Positions 1 through 5,084 of a stretch of DNA of 5,084 nt are shown here, piece by piece; the first letter of the stretch is position 1; every line of letters starts with the position of its first letter. The notes beneath the pieces are model-generated. The model was not told the DNA's origin and did no database searches. It saw only the letters and a program-made list of their open reading frames with translations. This DNA is from Selenomonadaceae bacterium (GTDB taxonomy: Bacteria > Bacillota > Negativicutes > Selenomonadales > Selenomonadaceae), in assembly GCA_017484235.1 (NCBI GenBank), contig JAFUTM010000411.1, forward strand, positions 1 to 5,084, read 5' to 3'. The position numbers were made by a program, and so were the translations under genes.

Positions 1-1637
1 GTACGATAAATCACATCTGCGTGGAACCAGTGATTAATTCCGGCACCCATTATTACCATCGTGCGGCCTTTAGTTTTAATGGAATTGTCGGCAAATTCAC
101 GCGCAGTATGAATGACTAAATCAGCACTTACACCGGTGAACTTTTCCTGCCATTTCGGTGTATAAGGCGTGTCATCTTCATAAGACTGTGCACACTCACC
201 GCCAATGCCGCGATCAATTCCATAATTAGCCAAAGTCAAGTCGTAAACAGTGGTTACAAGCTTAACGCCGTCTTTAGTCTTAACTTTAATCACAGGAATA
301 GAGCGTGTAATGGCACCGTCGTGGTCTCTTTCAAAGTACGGCAGCAAGATTTCAACGACTTCAAATTTATTGTCCATAACCGACAATTTTGGTTTAATTG
401 GATTGCCCGTGTCGCTGTCTTCTAGTTTAAGATTCCATTTATTTTTACGATCCCAGCGGTCGCCCATTGTGCCGTTTGGAACGACCAGTTTATTAGTATT
501 TTCGTCAATCACAAAATGTTTAAACTCTGAGTGTTTGTCAGTTCTGCCAAAGTCTTTGGCGTTGAGGAATCGGCCTGGTTGATACTTACCACTGCCGTCC
601 TTTTCAGCATCAAGAATGACTAAAAATGGAAAGTCGCTGTACTGACGATTATACTCAACAAAAAATTCAGCCGGCTCACCGTAAAAATATTCTTTTAAAA
701 TGACGTGGCCCATAGCCATAGCAAAAGCTGCGTCCGTGCCCGTCTTGAGATTAATCCAGGTATCGGCAACTGTTGTAGACTCAGCATAATCCGGTGCGAT
801 TGATACGACCTTAGTGCCTTTATAACGTGCTTCCGTCAAAAAATGGGCGTCCGGCGTACGAGTCAGTGGCACGTTTGAGCCCCAAGTTATGATGTAGCCT
901 GCATTGAACCAATCACTGGATTCCGGCACATCAGTCTGATCGCCCCAAACTTGCGGGCTGGCAGGTGGCAAATCAGCATACCAATCGTAGAATGAGAGAC
1001 CTGCGCCGCCCATCAATTGTACAAAACGGATACCGGCTGCATAACTTAGCATTGATTTCGCAGGTATAACTGAAAATCCAAATATGCGGTCTGGTCCATA
1101 CTTTTGAACAGTGTGAAGCAGTGATGCAGCTACGAGTTCAGTAACTTCGTCCCAATTTGAGCGTACAAAGCCGCCCATACCACGAGCCTGCTTATATTTT
1201 TTAGTCTTTGACGGATCGTTGGCAATGCTCTGCCACGCCTCAAGCGCAGTCGAGTGAGACTTTCTTGCCTCGCGCCATAGTTCAGCCAATTCACCGCGCA
1301 GATATGGATATTTAATTCTGTGCGGACTGTATAAATACCAGCTGAACGACGCACCGCGCGGGCAGCCTCTCGGTTCAAAGTCAGGCATTTCCGGCGAAGT
1401 TTCTGGATAATCGTGCACCTGATTTTCCCAAGCGACCAGTCCATTTTTAACATAAATATTCCAACTGCACGATCCGGTGCAGTTGACTCCGTGTGTAGAA
1501 CGGACAACCTTATCAAATGACCAGCGATCGCGATACATATTCTCCCAGTCGCGACCGCCCTCATTAAATTGTTGATGCCCGTTAGAAGATTTTTCTTTTG
1601 GTATTAAATACCTGAATTTTCGAAAAATACAACTCAC
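1..1637 (-). CDS. narG: Respiratory nitrate reductase alpha subunit NarG, N-terminal 545 codons (gene continues off the left edge)
   Basis: This is the catalytic subunit of membrane-bound nitrate reductase (NarGHI), which reduces nitrate to nitrite at a bis-MGD molybdenum centre on the cytoplasmic face, using quinol electrons passed through NarI and NarH. The frame is open without a stop from 1637 to the edge and covers a little under half of the usual ~1,230 residues. The FS0 [4Fe-4S] ligands are visible as His49, Cys53, Cys57 (STHGVNCTGSC) and Cys92 (EPRGCPRGAS). The SFYDWYAD motif ends in Asp222, matching the molybdenum-ligand aspartate of E. coli NarG. WGSNVPLTRTPDAHF and VYDLTLANYGIDRG are also family hallmarks. 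Overall it most resembles Bacillus NarG. I chose the GTG at 1635-1637 because an in-frame TAA lies five codons upstream and residues 1-12 (MSCIFRKFRYLI) align with the E. coli start MSKFLDRFRYFK, the segment bound by the chaperone NarJ. No strong Shine-Dalgarno precedes it. narHJI are expected beyond the left edge. Confidence 0.97.
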   Translation of the reverse strand, partial: MSCIFRKFRYLIPKEKSSNGHQQFNEGGRDWENMYRDRWSFDKVVRSTHGVNCTGSCSWNIYVKNGLVAWENQVHDYPETSPEMPDFEPRGCPRGASFSWYLYSPHRIKYPYLRGELAELWREARKSHSTALEAWQSIANDPSKTKKYKQARGMGGFVRSNWDEVTELVAASLLHTVQKYGPDRIFGFSVIPAKSMLSYAAGIRFVQLMGGAGLSFYDWYADLPPASPQVWGDQTDVPESSDWFNAGYIITWGSNVPLTRTPDAHFLTEARYKGTKVVSIAPDYAESTTVADTWINLKTGTDAAFAMAMGHVILKEYFYGEPAEFFVEYNRQYSDFPFLVILDAEKDGSGKYQPGRFLNAKDFGRTDKHSEFKHFVIDENTNKLVVPNGTMGDRWDRKNKWNLKLEDSDTGNPIKPKLSVMDNKFEVVEILLPYFERDHDGAITRSIPVIKVKTKDGVKLVTTVYDLTLANYGIDRGIGGECAQSYEDDTPYTPKWQEKFTGVSADLVIHTAREFADNSIKTKGRTMVIMGAGINHWFHADVIYR

Positions 1638-1738
1638 GATAGAAGCCCGTTACAGAGAACTTATAACTTGCGTATGTCTCCTTCCTTCTTCATTGCATCC
1701 GCTTTCGTCGTTAATCCTTGTGAACCAACTGACTAATC

Positions 1739-1754
1739 GCGTTTGGTGTAACGC
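1739..1754 (-). other. Small leader hairpin with a competing alternative stem
   Basis: On the minus strand GCGTT (1750-1754) pairs with AACGC (1739-1743) around a six-base loop. TTTGG just upstream (1756-1760) can instead pair with CCAAA (1742-1746), which would exclude the first stem. A further short stem, CCCA/TGGG, lies at 1772-1787. The pairings are directly visible, but any regulatory role is a guess. Confidence 0.3.
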
Positions 1755-1795
1755 TCCAAAGGCTTAAATTCCCCACTAACGTATGGGTACAATAA

Positions 1796-1820
1796 ATCCG
1801 AATTTGGTTTTCGTTCGGAT
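1796..1820 (-). other. Hairpin at the predicted 5' end of the narG transcript
   Basis: ATCCGAA (1814-1820) and TTCGGAT (1796-1802) form a perfect seven-base-pair stem with an eleven-base loop. Its first base is seven bases after the -10 hexamer TATACT, which is about where transcription from that promoter would start. The RNA would therefore begin with this stem. Terminal stems of this kind are known to protect bacterial mRNAs from 5' decay. The pairing is seen directly; the protective role is inferred. Confidence 0.4.
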
Positions 1821-1826
1821 AATTAA

Positions 1827-1854
1827 AGTATATCCAAGAGACATCAAAAGTCAA
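1827..1854 (-). promoter_or_regulatory. Predicted sigma-A-type promoter for narG
   Basis: TTGACT (1849-1854) and TATACT (1827-1832) are separated by 16 bases, with one mismatch each to TTGACA and TATAAT. It is the best promoter match in the gap and points toward narG, giving a leader of about 180 bases. Promoter-like sequences arise easily in AT-rich DNA, so its use is unproven. Confidence 0.5.
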
Positions 1855-1942
1855 GTTTTTTTCTGTAACGGTTTCACCTCCTTTTACTTTATAGCTTATT
1901 ACAAGAAAATTTTAACTGCTGCGAGCCTCCTTTTTAATTCAC

Positions 1943-1983
1943 TTTATCAAAAAAAAGATTTCCCGTATGTGACAAATATCACT
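1943..1983 (-). promoter_or_regulatory. Fnr/Crp-type palindrome TGTGA-N6-TCACT with a -10-like element in class II position
   Basis: TGTGACAAATATCACT at 1968-1983 fits the TGTGA-N6-TCACA/T site of the Crp/Fnr family, which in Bacillus is recognised by Fnr and activates the nar genes under oxygen limitation. The nearly symmetric site can be read from either strand. On the minus strand GATAAA (1943-1948) could serve as a -10, placing the site centre about 40 bases before the start of transcription, the usual spacing for direct activation. No -35 is needed in such promoters. The same palindrome forms the inner stem of the iorB terminator loop, so it may be only RNA structure. Confidence 0.45.
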
Positions 1984-2001
1984 TTAACGAGAAATCTTTT
2001 T
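1949..2001 (-). terminator. Intrinsic terminator after iorB
   Basis: On the minus strand AAAAAGATTTC (1991-2001) pairs with GAAATCTTTTT (1952-1962). The stem extends inward by a G-U pair and two G-C pairs, giving 14 pairs in total. The loop contains a second hairpin, GTGA-N6-TCAC. A run of eight T residues spans the 3' arm and beyond. The stem begins about 30 bases after the iorB stop, as expected for the end of the glmU-GT2-iorB transcript. Read on the plus strand the stem has an A-C mismatch and shorter T-run, so minus is the favoured direction. Confidence 0.75.
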
Positions 2002-2030
2002 ATTAGTTTAGTCAGTTGTGGATTGTGAGG

Positions 2031-2603
2031 TTATGCGGTCTTGCCGAGTTCAAACGCTTTCTTATTAAGTTCCAAAAATTTTGGCGGCACGTTTGCCTGC
2101 AATGATTCCTGCCAGGCGGATTCAGCTATATCAAAGTAATGTGACAAACGGCCGAGCAGAACTATATTAACTGCTTTAGGTGAGCCGGCCTGCTTTGCAA
2201 GTGACAGGCAGTCCATTGCGTCCACTTTTACACCGAGATTTTTAATTTTATCAACTAAATCAGTCGGATATGTCGCCGCACCAGTGATAACCGGCATTGG
2301 ATCAATTTGCTGAGTATTCGTTACAATCTGTCCGCCGTCCTTGAGATAAGGCAGCCACCTTGCCGTCTCCAAAATTTCAAATGAGACTATATAATCAGCT
2401 TGACCTTTATCAACCACTGGCGAATAAACTTTATCACCAAAACGCACGTATGTTACAACGCTACCGCCGCGCTGGCTCATGCCGTGAACCTCAGATACTT
2501 TCACGTCGTAGCCTTCATTGAGCAGAAGATGACCTAAAATTTTGCTGGCGAGGAGTGTGCCCTGTCCGCCAACGCCCACGATAATAATATTTTTAGTTTG
2601 CAA
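2031..2603 (-). CDS. iorB: Indolepyruvate:ferredoxin oxidoreductase beta subunit (2-oxoacid oxidoreductase gamma-type domain)
   Basis: IorB pairs with the larger IorA subunit (thiamine diphosphate and iron-sulfur centres) to convert aryl pyruvates such as indolepyruvate to aryl-acyl-CoA with reduction of ferredoxin, an anaerobic cytoplasmic reaction of aromatic amino-acid metabolism. The glycine-rich IIIVGVGGQGTLLAS near the N-terminus and EVHGMSQRGGSV around residues 38-49 are typical of the POR/IOR gamma-type domain. At 190 residues the length is normal for IorB. I prefer the TTG at 2601-2603: it lies nine bases after AAAGG and gives a start close to the usual family N-terminus. The GTG at 2610-2612 would add three residues but abuts that ribosome site. 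It follows the glycosyltransferase by about 40 bases and is probably the last gene of the glmU transcript. No iorA is adjacent, which is unusual, so a partner encoded elsewhere or a different 2-oxoacid substrate is possible. Confidence 0.9.
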   Translation of the reverse strand: MQTKNIIIVGVGGQGTLLASKILGHLLLNEGYDVKVSEVHGMSQRGGSVVTYVRFGDKVYSPVVDKGQADYIVSFEILETARWLPYLKDGGQIVTNTQQIDPMPVITGAATYPTDLVDKIKNLGVKVDAMDCLSLAKQAGSPKAVNIVLLGRLSHYFDIAESAWQESLQANVPPKFLELNKKAFELGKTA

Positions 2604-2608
2604 ATAAA

Positions 2609-2617
2609 CCACCCTTT
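2609..2617 (-). promoter_or_regulatory. Ribosome binding site that favours the TTG start of iorB
   Basis: AAAGGGTGG on the minus strand begins with AAAGG at 2613-2617. The distance from AAAGG to the TTG at 2603 is nine bases, whereas the upstream GTG at 2612 would begin with no spacer at all. This decides the start in favour of TTG. Confidence 0.55.
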
Positions 2618-2620
2618 TCT

Positions 2621-2655
2621 AATTAGGAATTAGGAATTGTGAATTAGGAATGTTG
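2621..2655. repeat. Degenerate heptamer tandem repeat between the glycosyltransferase gene and iorB
   Basis: Five seven-base units follow one another on the plus strand: AATTAGG, AATTAGG, AATTGTG, AATTAGG and AATGTTG. Three are identical and two degenerate. The array fills most of the spacer between the two genes and runs into the glycosyltransferase frame, supplying its last codons and stop. It resembles short tandemly repeated heptamers scattered between genes in some bacterial genomes. Confidence 0.75.
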
Positions 2656-3663
2656 AGTTTTGTTAGTCGAGTTAAACAGATATGAAATCAGTGCCGAATT
2701 TTTGCCAAATACCGGATTCAGAGTCTCACGTACTAAAATGTCAATCAGCGGCACTGGATACTTTTTGTAGATTTCTTCAAAGTATTCCAGATGCTCGCGA
2801 ATGAAAAAATCAATAACCGTATATTTTAAAACGTGGTTCTCAATATCCTCAAAAAATTTAAGCTCGCCCATAAATTTGTCCAAAATTTGCGTGCCTTCAA
2901 TTAAAACGTTTAGGTAAATCTTAATGATTTGTTCGGCAGATATACTTCTGTGCTGCAGTGAACCTTGACGATAGCGGCACTTATAAAATACATTTGGAAT
3001 CCGCACATAATTCTTTGCTAAACATAGACTCTTAAAGCAAAATGGCAGGTCCTCCGAGTAAGGCATTCGCGGAAATTCAATTTTATTCTTGATTAAAAAT
3101 TCACGCTTGAAAAATTTATTACACGAAGACCAATTAAACCGTCGTTGACAAAATAATTGCAGTCGTTTATTAAGTTCTTGTGTTTCAATTTGCACCTTTT
3201 TTGTGTGCTGGCCGTTTTCCCAAGAGCGCAGTCCTAATGGAGTATCGTCATTAAATTCTTCGCCATTGTCTGCCGCGATATAAAATTGCTCGGCGTGAAG
3301 AACATCGGCACAAGTTTGTTCGGCAATTTCATATAGTTCACTAAGAGCCGTCAGCGTCAACATATCGTCGCTGTCGAGAAATGATATGTATTTGCCATTT
3401 GCCGATTTAATGGCCGTGTTTCTCGGTATTCCAGGTGCGCCATTGTTCTTCTTCATTTTAATTAGAGTCAAACGCCCGTCAAAGTTCTTTTTTAGCGATT
3501 CCACAATGGCAACACTATTATCGGTGGAGCAGTCGTCTACAACGATGACTTCAAAATCTTGCATTGTTTGTGCCGCGACGCTTTCCAGACATTGCTTAAT
3601 ATATTTTTCAGTGTTATACATCGGCACTATTATGGATACTGCCGGTGTTACATTTTGTTTCAT
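2644..3663 (-). CDS. Family 2 glycosyltransferase
   Basis: A 339-residue GT-A-fold glycosyltransferase that should transfer a sugar from a nucleotide donor to a surface polysaccharide or lipid-linked acceptor. The N-terminal half carries the GT2 signature in order: VSIIVPMYNTEKYI (9-22), VVDDCSTDNS (41-50), a NNGAPGIPRNTAI segment (73-85) and FLDSDD (95-100) with the metal-binding DxD. PYSEDLPF (201-208) gives an acidic pair at the place of the catalytic base in this group. The remaining C-terminal part is variable and I see no clear membrane segment, so the enzyme is probably cytoplasmic or loosely membrane-associated. It starts 13 bases after the glmU stop with Shine-Dalgarno AAAGAGG at 3672-3678 overlapping that stop, which implies translational coupling. 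Its position next to glmU suggests, but does not prove, use of a UDP-GlcNAc-derived donor. The last codons fall inside a heptamer repeat. Donor, acceptor and product cannot be named. Confidence 0.9.
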   Translation of the reverse strand: MKQNVTPAVSIIVPMYNTEKYIKQCLESVAAQTMQDFEVIVVDDCSTDNSVAIVESLKKNFDGRLTLIKMKKNNGAPGIPRNTAIKSANGKYISFLDSDDMLTLTALSELYEIAEQTCADVLHAEQFYIAADNGEEFNDDTPLGLRSWENGQHTKKVQIETQELNKRLQLFCQRRFNWSSCNKFFKREFLIKNKIEFPRMPYSEDLPFCFKSLCLAKNYVRIPNVFYKCRYRQGSLQHRSISAEQIIKIYLNVLIEGTQILDKFMGELKFFEDIENHVLKYTVIDFFIREHLEYFEEIYKKYPVPLIDILVRETLNPVFGKNSALISYLFNSTNKTQHS

Positions 3664-3676
3664 AAAATCAGCCTCT

Positions 3677-5041
3677 TTAATTCATCTGTCGTTTGTCTTT
3701 CCACGCGGTTTTATTGACTTGACGTGCACGACCGACGGCCAAACTATTTTCCGGTACATCTTGAGTAATAGTTGAGCCAGCCGCAATATAGGCACCGTTA
3801 TTGACTGTGACCGGTGCTACTAAGTTAGTGTTGCAGCCGACAAAGACATTATCGCCAATCGTTGTACGATATTTCTTCTTGCCATCATAGTTGCAGGTGA
3901 CTGTACCGCAGCCAAGATTGACGTTAGCACCCATATCCGTATCGCCGATATATTGAAGGTGCGGCAGCTTAGAACCTTCGCCAATGTTGGAGTTCTTAAC
4001 CTCAACAAAATTGCCGATTTTAACTTTGCGATTGATTTTAGTTCCAGGTCTAAGATGAACGTATGGTCCAATAACAACTTCGTCGTCAACTTCTGCATCG
4101 TGGGCATAAACAAACTGCATTGTAACATTATTGCCAATCTTCGTGTTCTGTAGGCGGCAGTTAGGACCAATCGAACAGTTCTCGCCAATCGTCGTGCCAT
4201 TCTCAATATATGTAAATGGCAGGATAGTCGAGTCTCTACCAATCTCAACATCATAATCAATAAAAGTCGAATCTGGATCTAAGATTGTGACGCCATTATC
4301 CATAAGTTCTAAATTTTTCCTCTGGCGGAGGATGCGTTCAGCCGTCGCCAGTTGATAACGTGAGTTGATGCCTAAAATTTGCGTAAAGCCGTTTGTGACG
4401 AATGCATTTATAAGAAAGCCCTGTGAACGAATGATGCCCAGCACGTCCGTTAAATAGTATTCACCTTGAGCATTGTCGTTAGTCACTTTGTCGAGTGCAT
4501 CGAACAGTGTCTTAATGTCAAAGCAATACATACCGGAATTGACTTCGTGGATTTGCAACTCATCTTCGGTCGCGTCCTTGTGTTCAACAATTTTATCGAC
4601 AGTACCACTTTGATTGCGGACGATACGACCGTAACCGGTGGCGTCCGGCATTATCGCCGTTAAAACCGTTGCCGATGCCTTAGACTGTTCGTGACTTTCA
4701 ATAAATTTTTGCAGCAATTCAGATGTAATGAGCGGCGTATCGCCACAGAGAATCATTACTGTACCTTCAAGGTTAGCCATTTTATCTTTAGTCATCATAA
4801 CGGCGTGACCAGTGCCGAGCTGTTCAGATTGAAGCGCAAACTCAACGCCGGATATTTCCTCGCGAACTTTGTCAGCACCGGAGCCAATTACGACGACTTC
4901 ACGAGTAGAGCCAGCTCCTTTTGCCGCGTTAATTACGTGCTCAAGCATCGGCTTGCCGCAAACCTTGTGCAGCACTTTTGGCAGCGACGACTTCATACGT
5001 GTGCCTTTGCCCGCCGCCAATATTATTGTTGTTACTTCCAT
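3677..5041 (-). CDS. glmU: Bifunctional GlmU: glucosamine-1-phosphate acetyltransferase / N-acetylglucosamine-1-phosphate uridylyltransferase
   Basis: GlmU carries out the last two steps to UDP-GlcNAc: acetylation of glucosamine-1-phosphate with acetyl-CoA, then uridylyl transfer from UTP. The product feeds peptidoglycan, teichoic acid or lipopolysaccharide synthesis in the cytoplasm. At 454 residues it is full length. The N-terminal uridylyltransferase domain shows LAAGKGTRM (8-16), Lys22 in LPKVLH, QLGTGHAV (74-81), the metal-ligand Asp101 in CGDTPL, VEHKDAT and NNAQGEYYLTD. The C-terminal left-handed beta-helix has many hexapeptide repeats from about residue 250, the acetyltransferase His361 in PHLQYIGD, NVNLGCGT and CNYDG near 383-386. 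The ATG start is preceded by AGAGGAG at 5050-5056 with an eight-base spacer. Transcription must begin near or beyond the right edge. The glycosyltransferase follows at once and is probably co-transcribed. All key residues I can place are intact. Confidence 0.98.
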   Translation of the reverse strand: MEVTTIILAAGKGTRMKSSLPKVLHKVCGKPMLEHVINAAKGAGSTREVVVIGSGADKVREEISGVEFALQSEQLGTGHAVMMTKDKMANLEGTVMILCGDTPLITSELLQKFIESHEQSKASATVLTAIMPDATGYGRIVRNQSGTVDKIVEHKDATEDELQIHEVNSGMYCFDIKTLFDALDKVTNDNAQGEYYLTDVLGIIRSQGFLINAFVTNGFTQILGINSRYQLATAERILRQRKNLELMDNGVTILDPDSTFIDYDVEIGRDSTILPFTYIENGTTIGENCSIGPNCRLQNTKIGNNVTMQFVYAHDAEVDDEVVIGPYVHLRPGTKINRKVKIGNFVEVKNSNIGEGSKLPHLQYIGDTDMGANVNLGCGTVTCNYDGKKKYRTTIGDNVFVGCNTNLVAPVTVNNGAYIAAGSTITQDVPENSLAVGRARQVNKTAWKDKRQMN

Positions 5042-5084
5042 TAAGATATCTCCTCTCGTTCAGTTCATAATCACATTTAATATA

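Larger units (their letters stand above)
1647..1871. repeat. Perfect 10-base inverted repeat spanning 225 bases upstream of narG
   Basis: CCGTTACAGA at 1647-1656 and its exact reverse complement TCTGTAACGG at 1862-1871 face each other. The similarity continues loosely inward: both arms are followed by an A-rich stretch and then ACTT. The left arm ends 10 bases before the narG GTG and contains part of the in-frame stop upstream of it. The right arm lies three bases past a perfect Shine-Dalgarno sequence. The repeat could be long-range pairing in a leader RNA or the ends of a small inserted element. I see no clear target-site duplication. A match of this length in a few hundred bases is uncommon by chance but not impossible. 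Confidence 0.5.
1638..2030 (-). other. iorB-narG intergenic region and narG leader (about 390 bases without a confirmed gene)
   Basis: Read on the minus strand, this gap holds in order: the iorB terminator with an Fnr/Crp-like palindrome in its loop (1952-2001); a possible -10 element GATAAA (1943-1948); a Shine-Dalgarno-like AAAAAGGAGG (1926-1935); a perfect Shine-Dalgarno AAAAGGAGGTG (1875-1885); one arm of a 10-base inverted repeat (1862-1871); a sigma-A-like promoter (1827-1854); three small hairpins (1796-1820, 1772-1787, 1739-1754); a third Shine-Dalgarno-like AAGGAAGGAGA (1677-1687); and the second inverted-repeat arm (1647-1656). None of the three Shine-Dalgarno sequences is followed by an ATG, GTG or TTG at normal spacing that opens a convincing reading frame. 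I tried to match the leader to riboswitch classes I know, including the molybdenum cofactor, cobalamin, T-box and c-di-GMP types, and recognised none. Confidence 0.7.

Noticed and set aside
250..582. A 110-codon plus-strand open frame, and a 144-codon minus-strand frame at 1130-1564
   Set aside because: Both lie inside narG in other frames, while the narG frame matches NarG continuously along its length.
1711..1740. tRNA-like stretch AGTCAGTTGGTTCA resembling a D-arm on the minus strand
   Set aside because: No T-arm sequence, no acceptor stem and no anticodon arm can be drawn around it.
1886..1919. TATAAA with upstream GTTAAA as a further promoter in the gap
   Set aside because: The -35 match is poor and the region is simply AT-rich; the two other candidate promoters fit better.
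1783..2028. An 81-codon plus-strand open frame in the iorB-narG gap
   Set aside because: It has no Shine-Dalgarno, runs through the iorB terminator and is antisense to the promoter and leader; its residues look like translated AT-rich non-coding DNA.
3386..5044. Several open frames of 65-146 codons antisense to or out of frame with the glycosyltransferase and glmU genes
   Set aside because: They overlap strongly supported genes and show no recognisable motif or ribosome site.
5079..5084. TATATT at the right edge as a -10 element for glmU
   Set aside because: The -35 position would lie outside the window, so the promoter cannot be supported.

Overview
All four recognisable genes lie on the minus strand. 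Read in the direction of transcription, from the right edge to the left, the order is glmU, a family-2 glycosyltransferase, iorB, a roughly 390-base non-coding gap, and then the first 545 codons of narG, which runs off the left edge. The DNA is moderately AT-rich, Shine-Dalgarno sequences are strong, and GTG and TTG starts occur. The NarG sequence reads like the Bacillus-type enzyme. Together with a clostridial-style indolepyruvate oxidoreductase subunit, this suggests a Bacillota lineage with anaerobic metabolism. A Negativicutes-like organism is possible, but the window has no marker that fixes the taxonomy.

Right half (about 2031-5056): glmU makes UDP-N-acetylglucosamine for peptidoglycan and surface glycans. 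The glycosyltransferase follows 13 bases after its stop, with its ribosome site overlapping that stop, so the two are probably co-translated. iorB follows about 40 bases later, across a short patch of degenerate heptamer repeats. No terminator separates these genes, and a long hairpin with a U-run sits just after iorB. I therefore read glmU-GT2-iorB as one transcript. The iorA partner usually found beside iorB is not here.

Left half (1-1637): narG, the catalytic molybdenum subunit of respiratory nitrate reductase, has all FS0 iron-sulfur ligands and the molybdenum-ligand aspartate region intact. It starts at a GTG that has no good ribosome site directly upstream.

The gap between iorB and narG (1638-2030) is the most interesting part. 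It contains the iorB terminator, with a near-perfect TGTGA-N6-TCACT (Fnr/Crp-type) palindrome in its loop. It also holds a good sigma-A-like promoter, three small hairpins, three strong Shine-Dalgarno sequences that lead to no normal start codon, and a perfect 10-base inverted repeat about 225 bases across. One arm of that repeat lies beside a perfect Shine-Dalgarno sequence and the other ends 10 bases before the narG start. This could be an anaerobically controlled structured leader, a small inserted element, or the remains of a small gene. The sequence alone does not decide between these.
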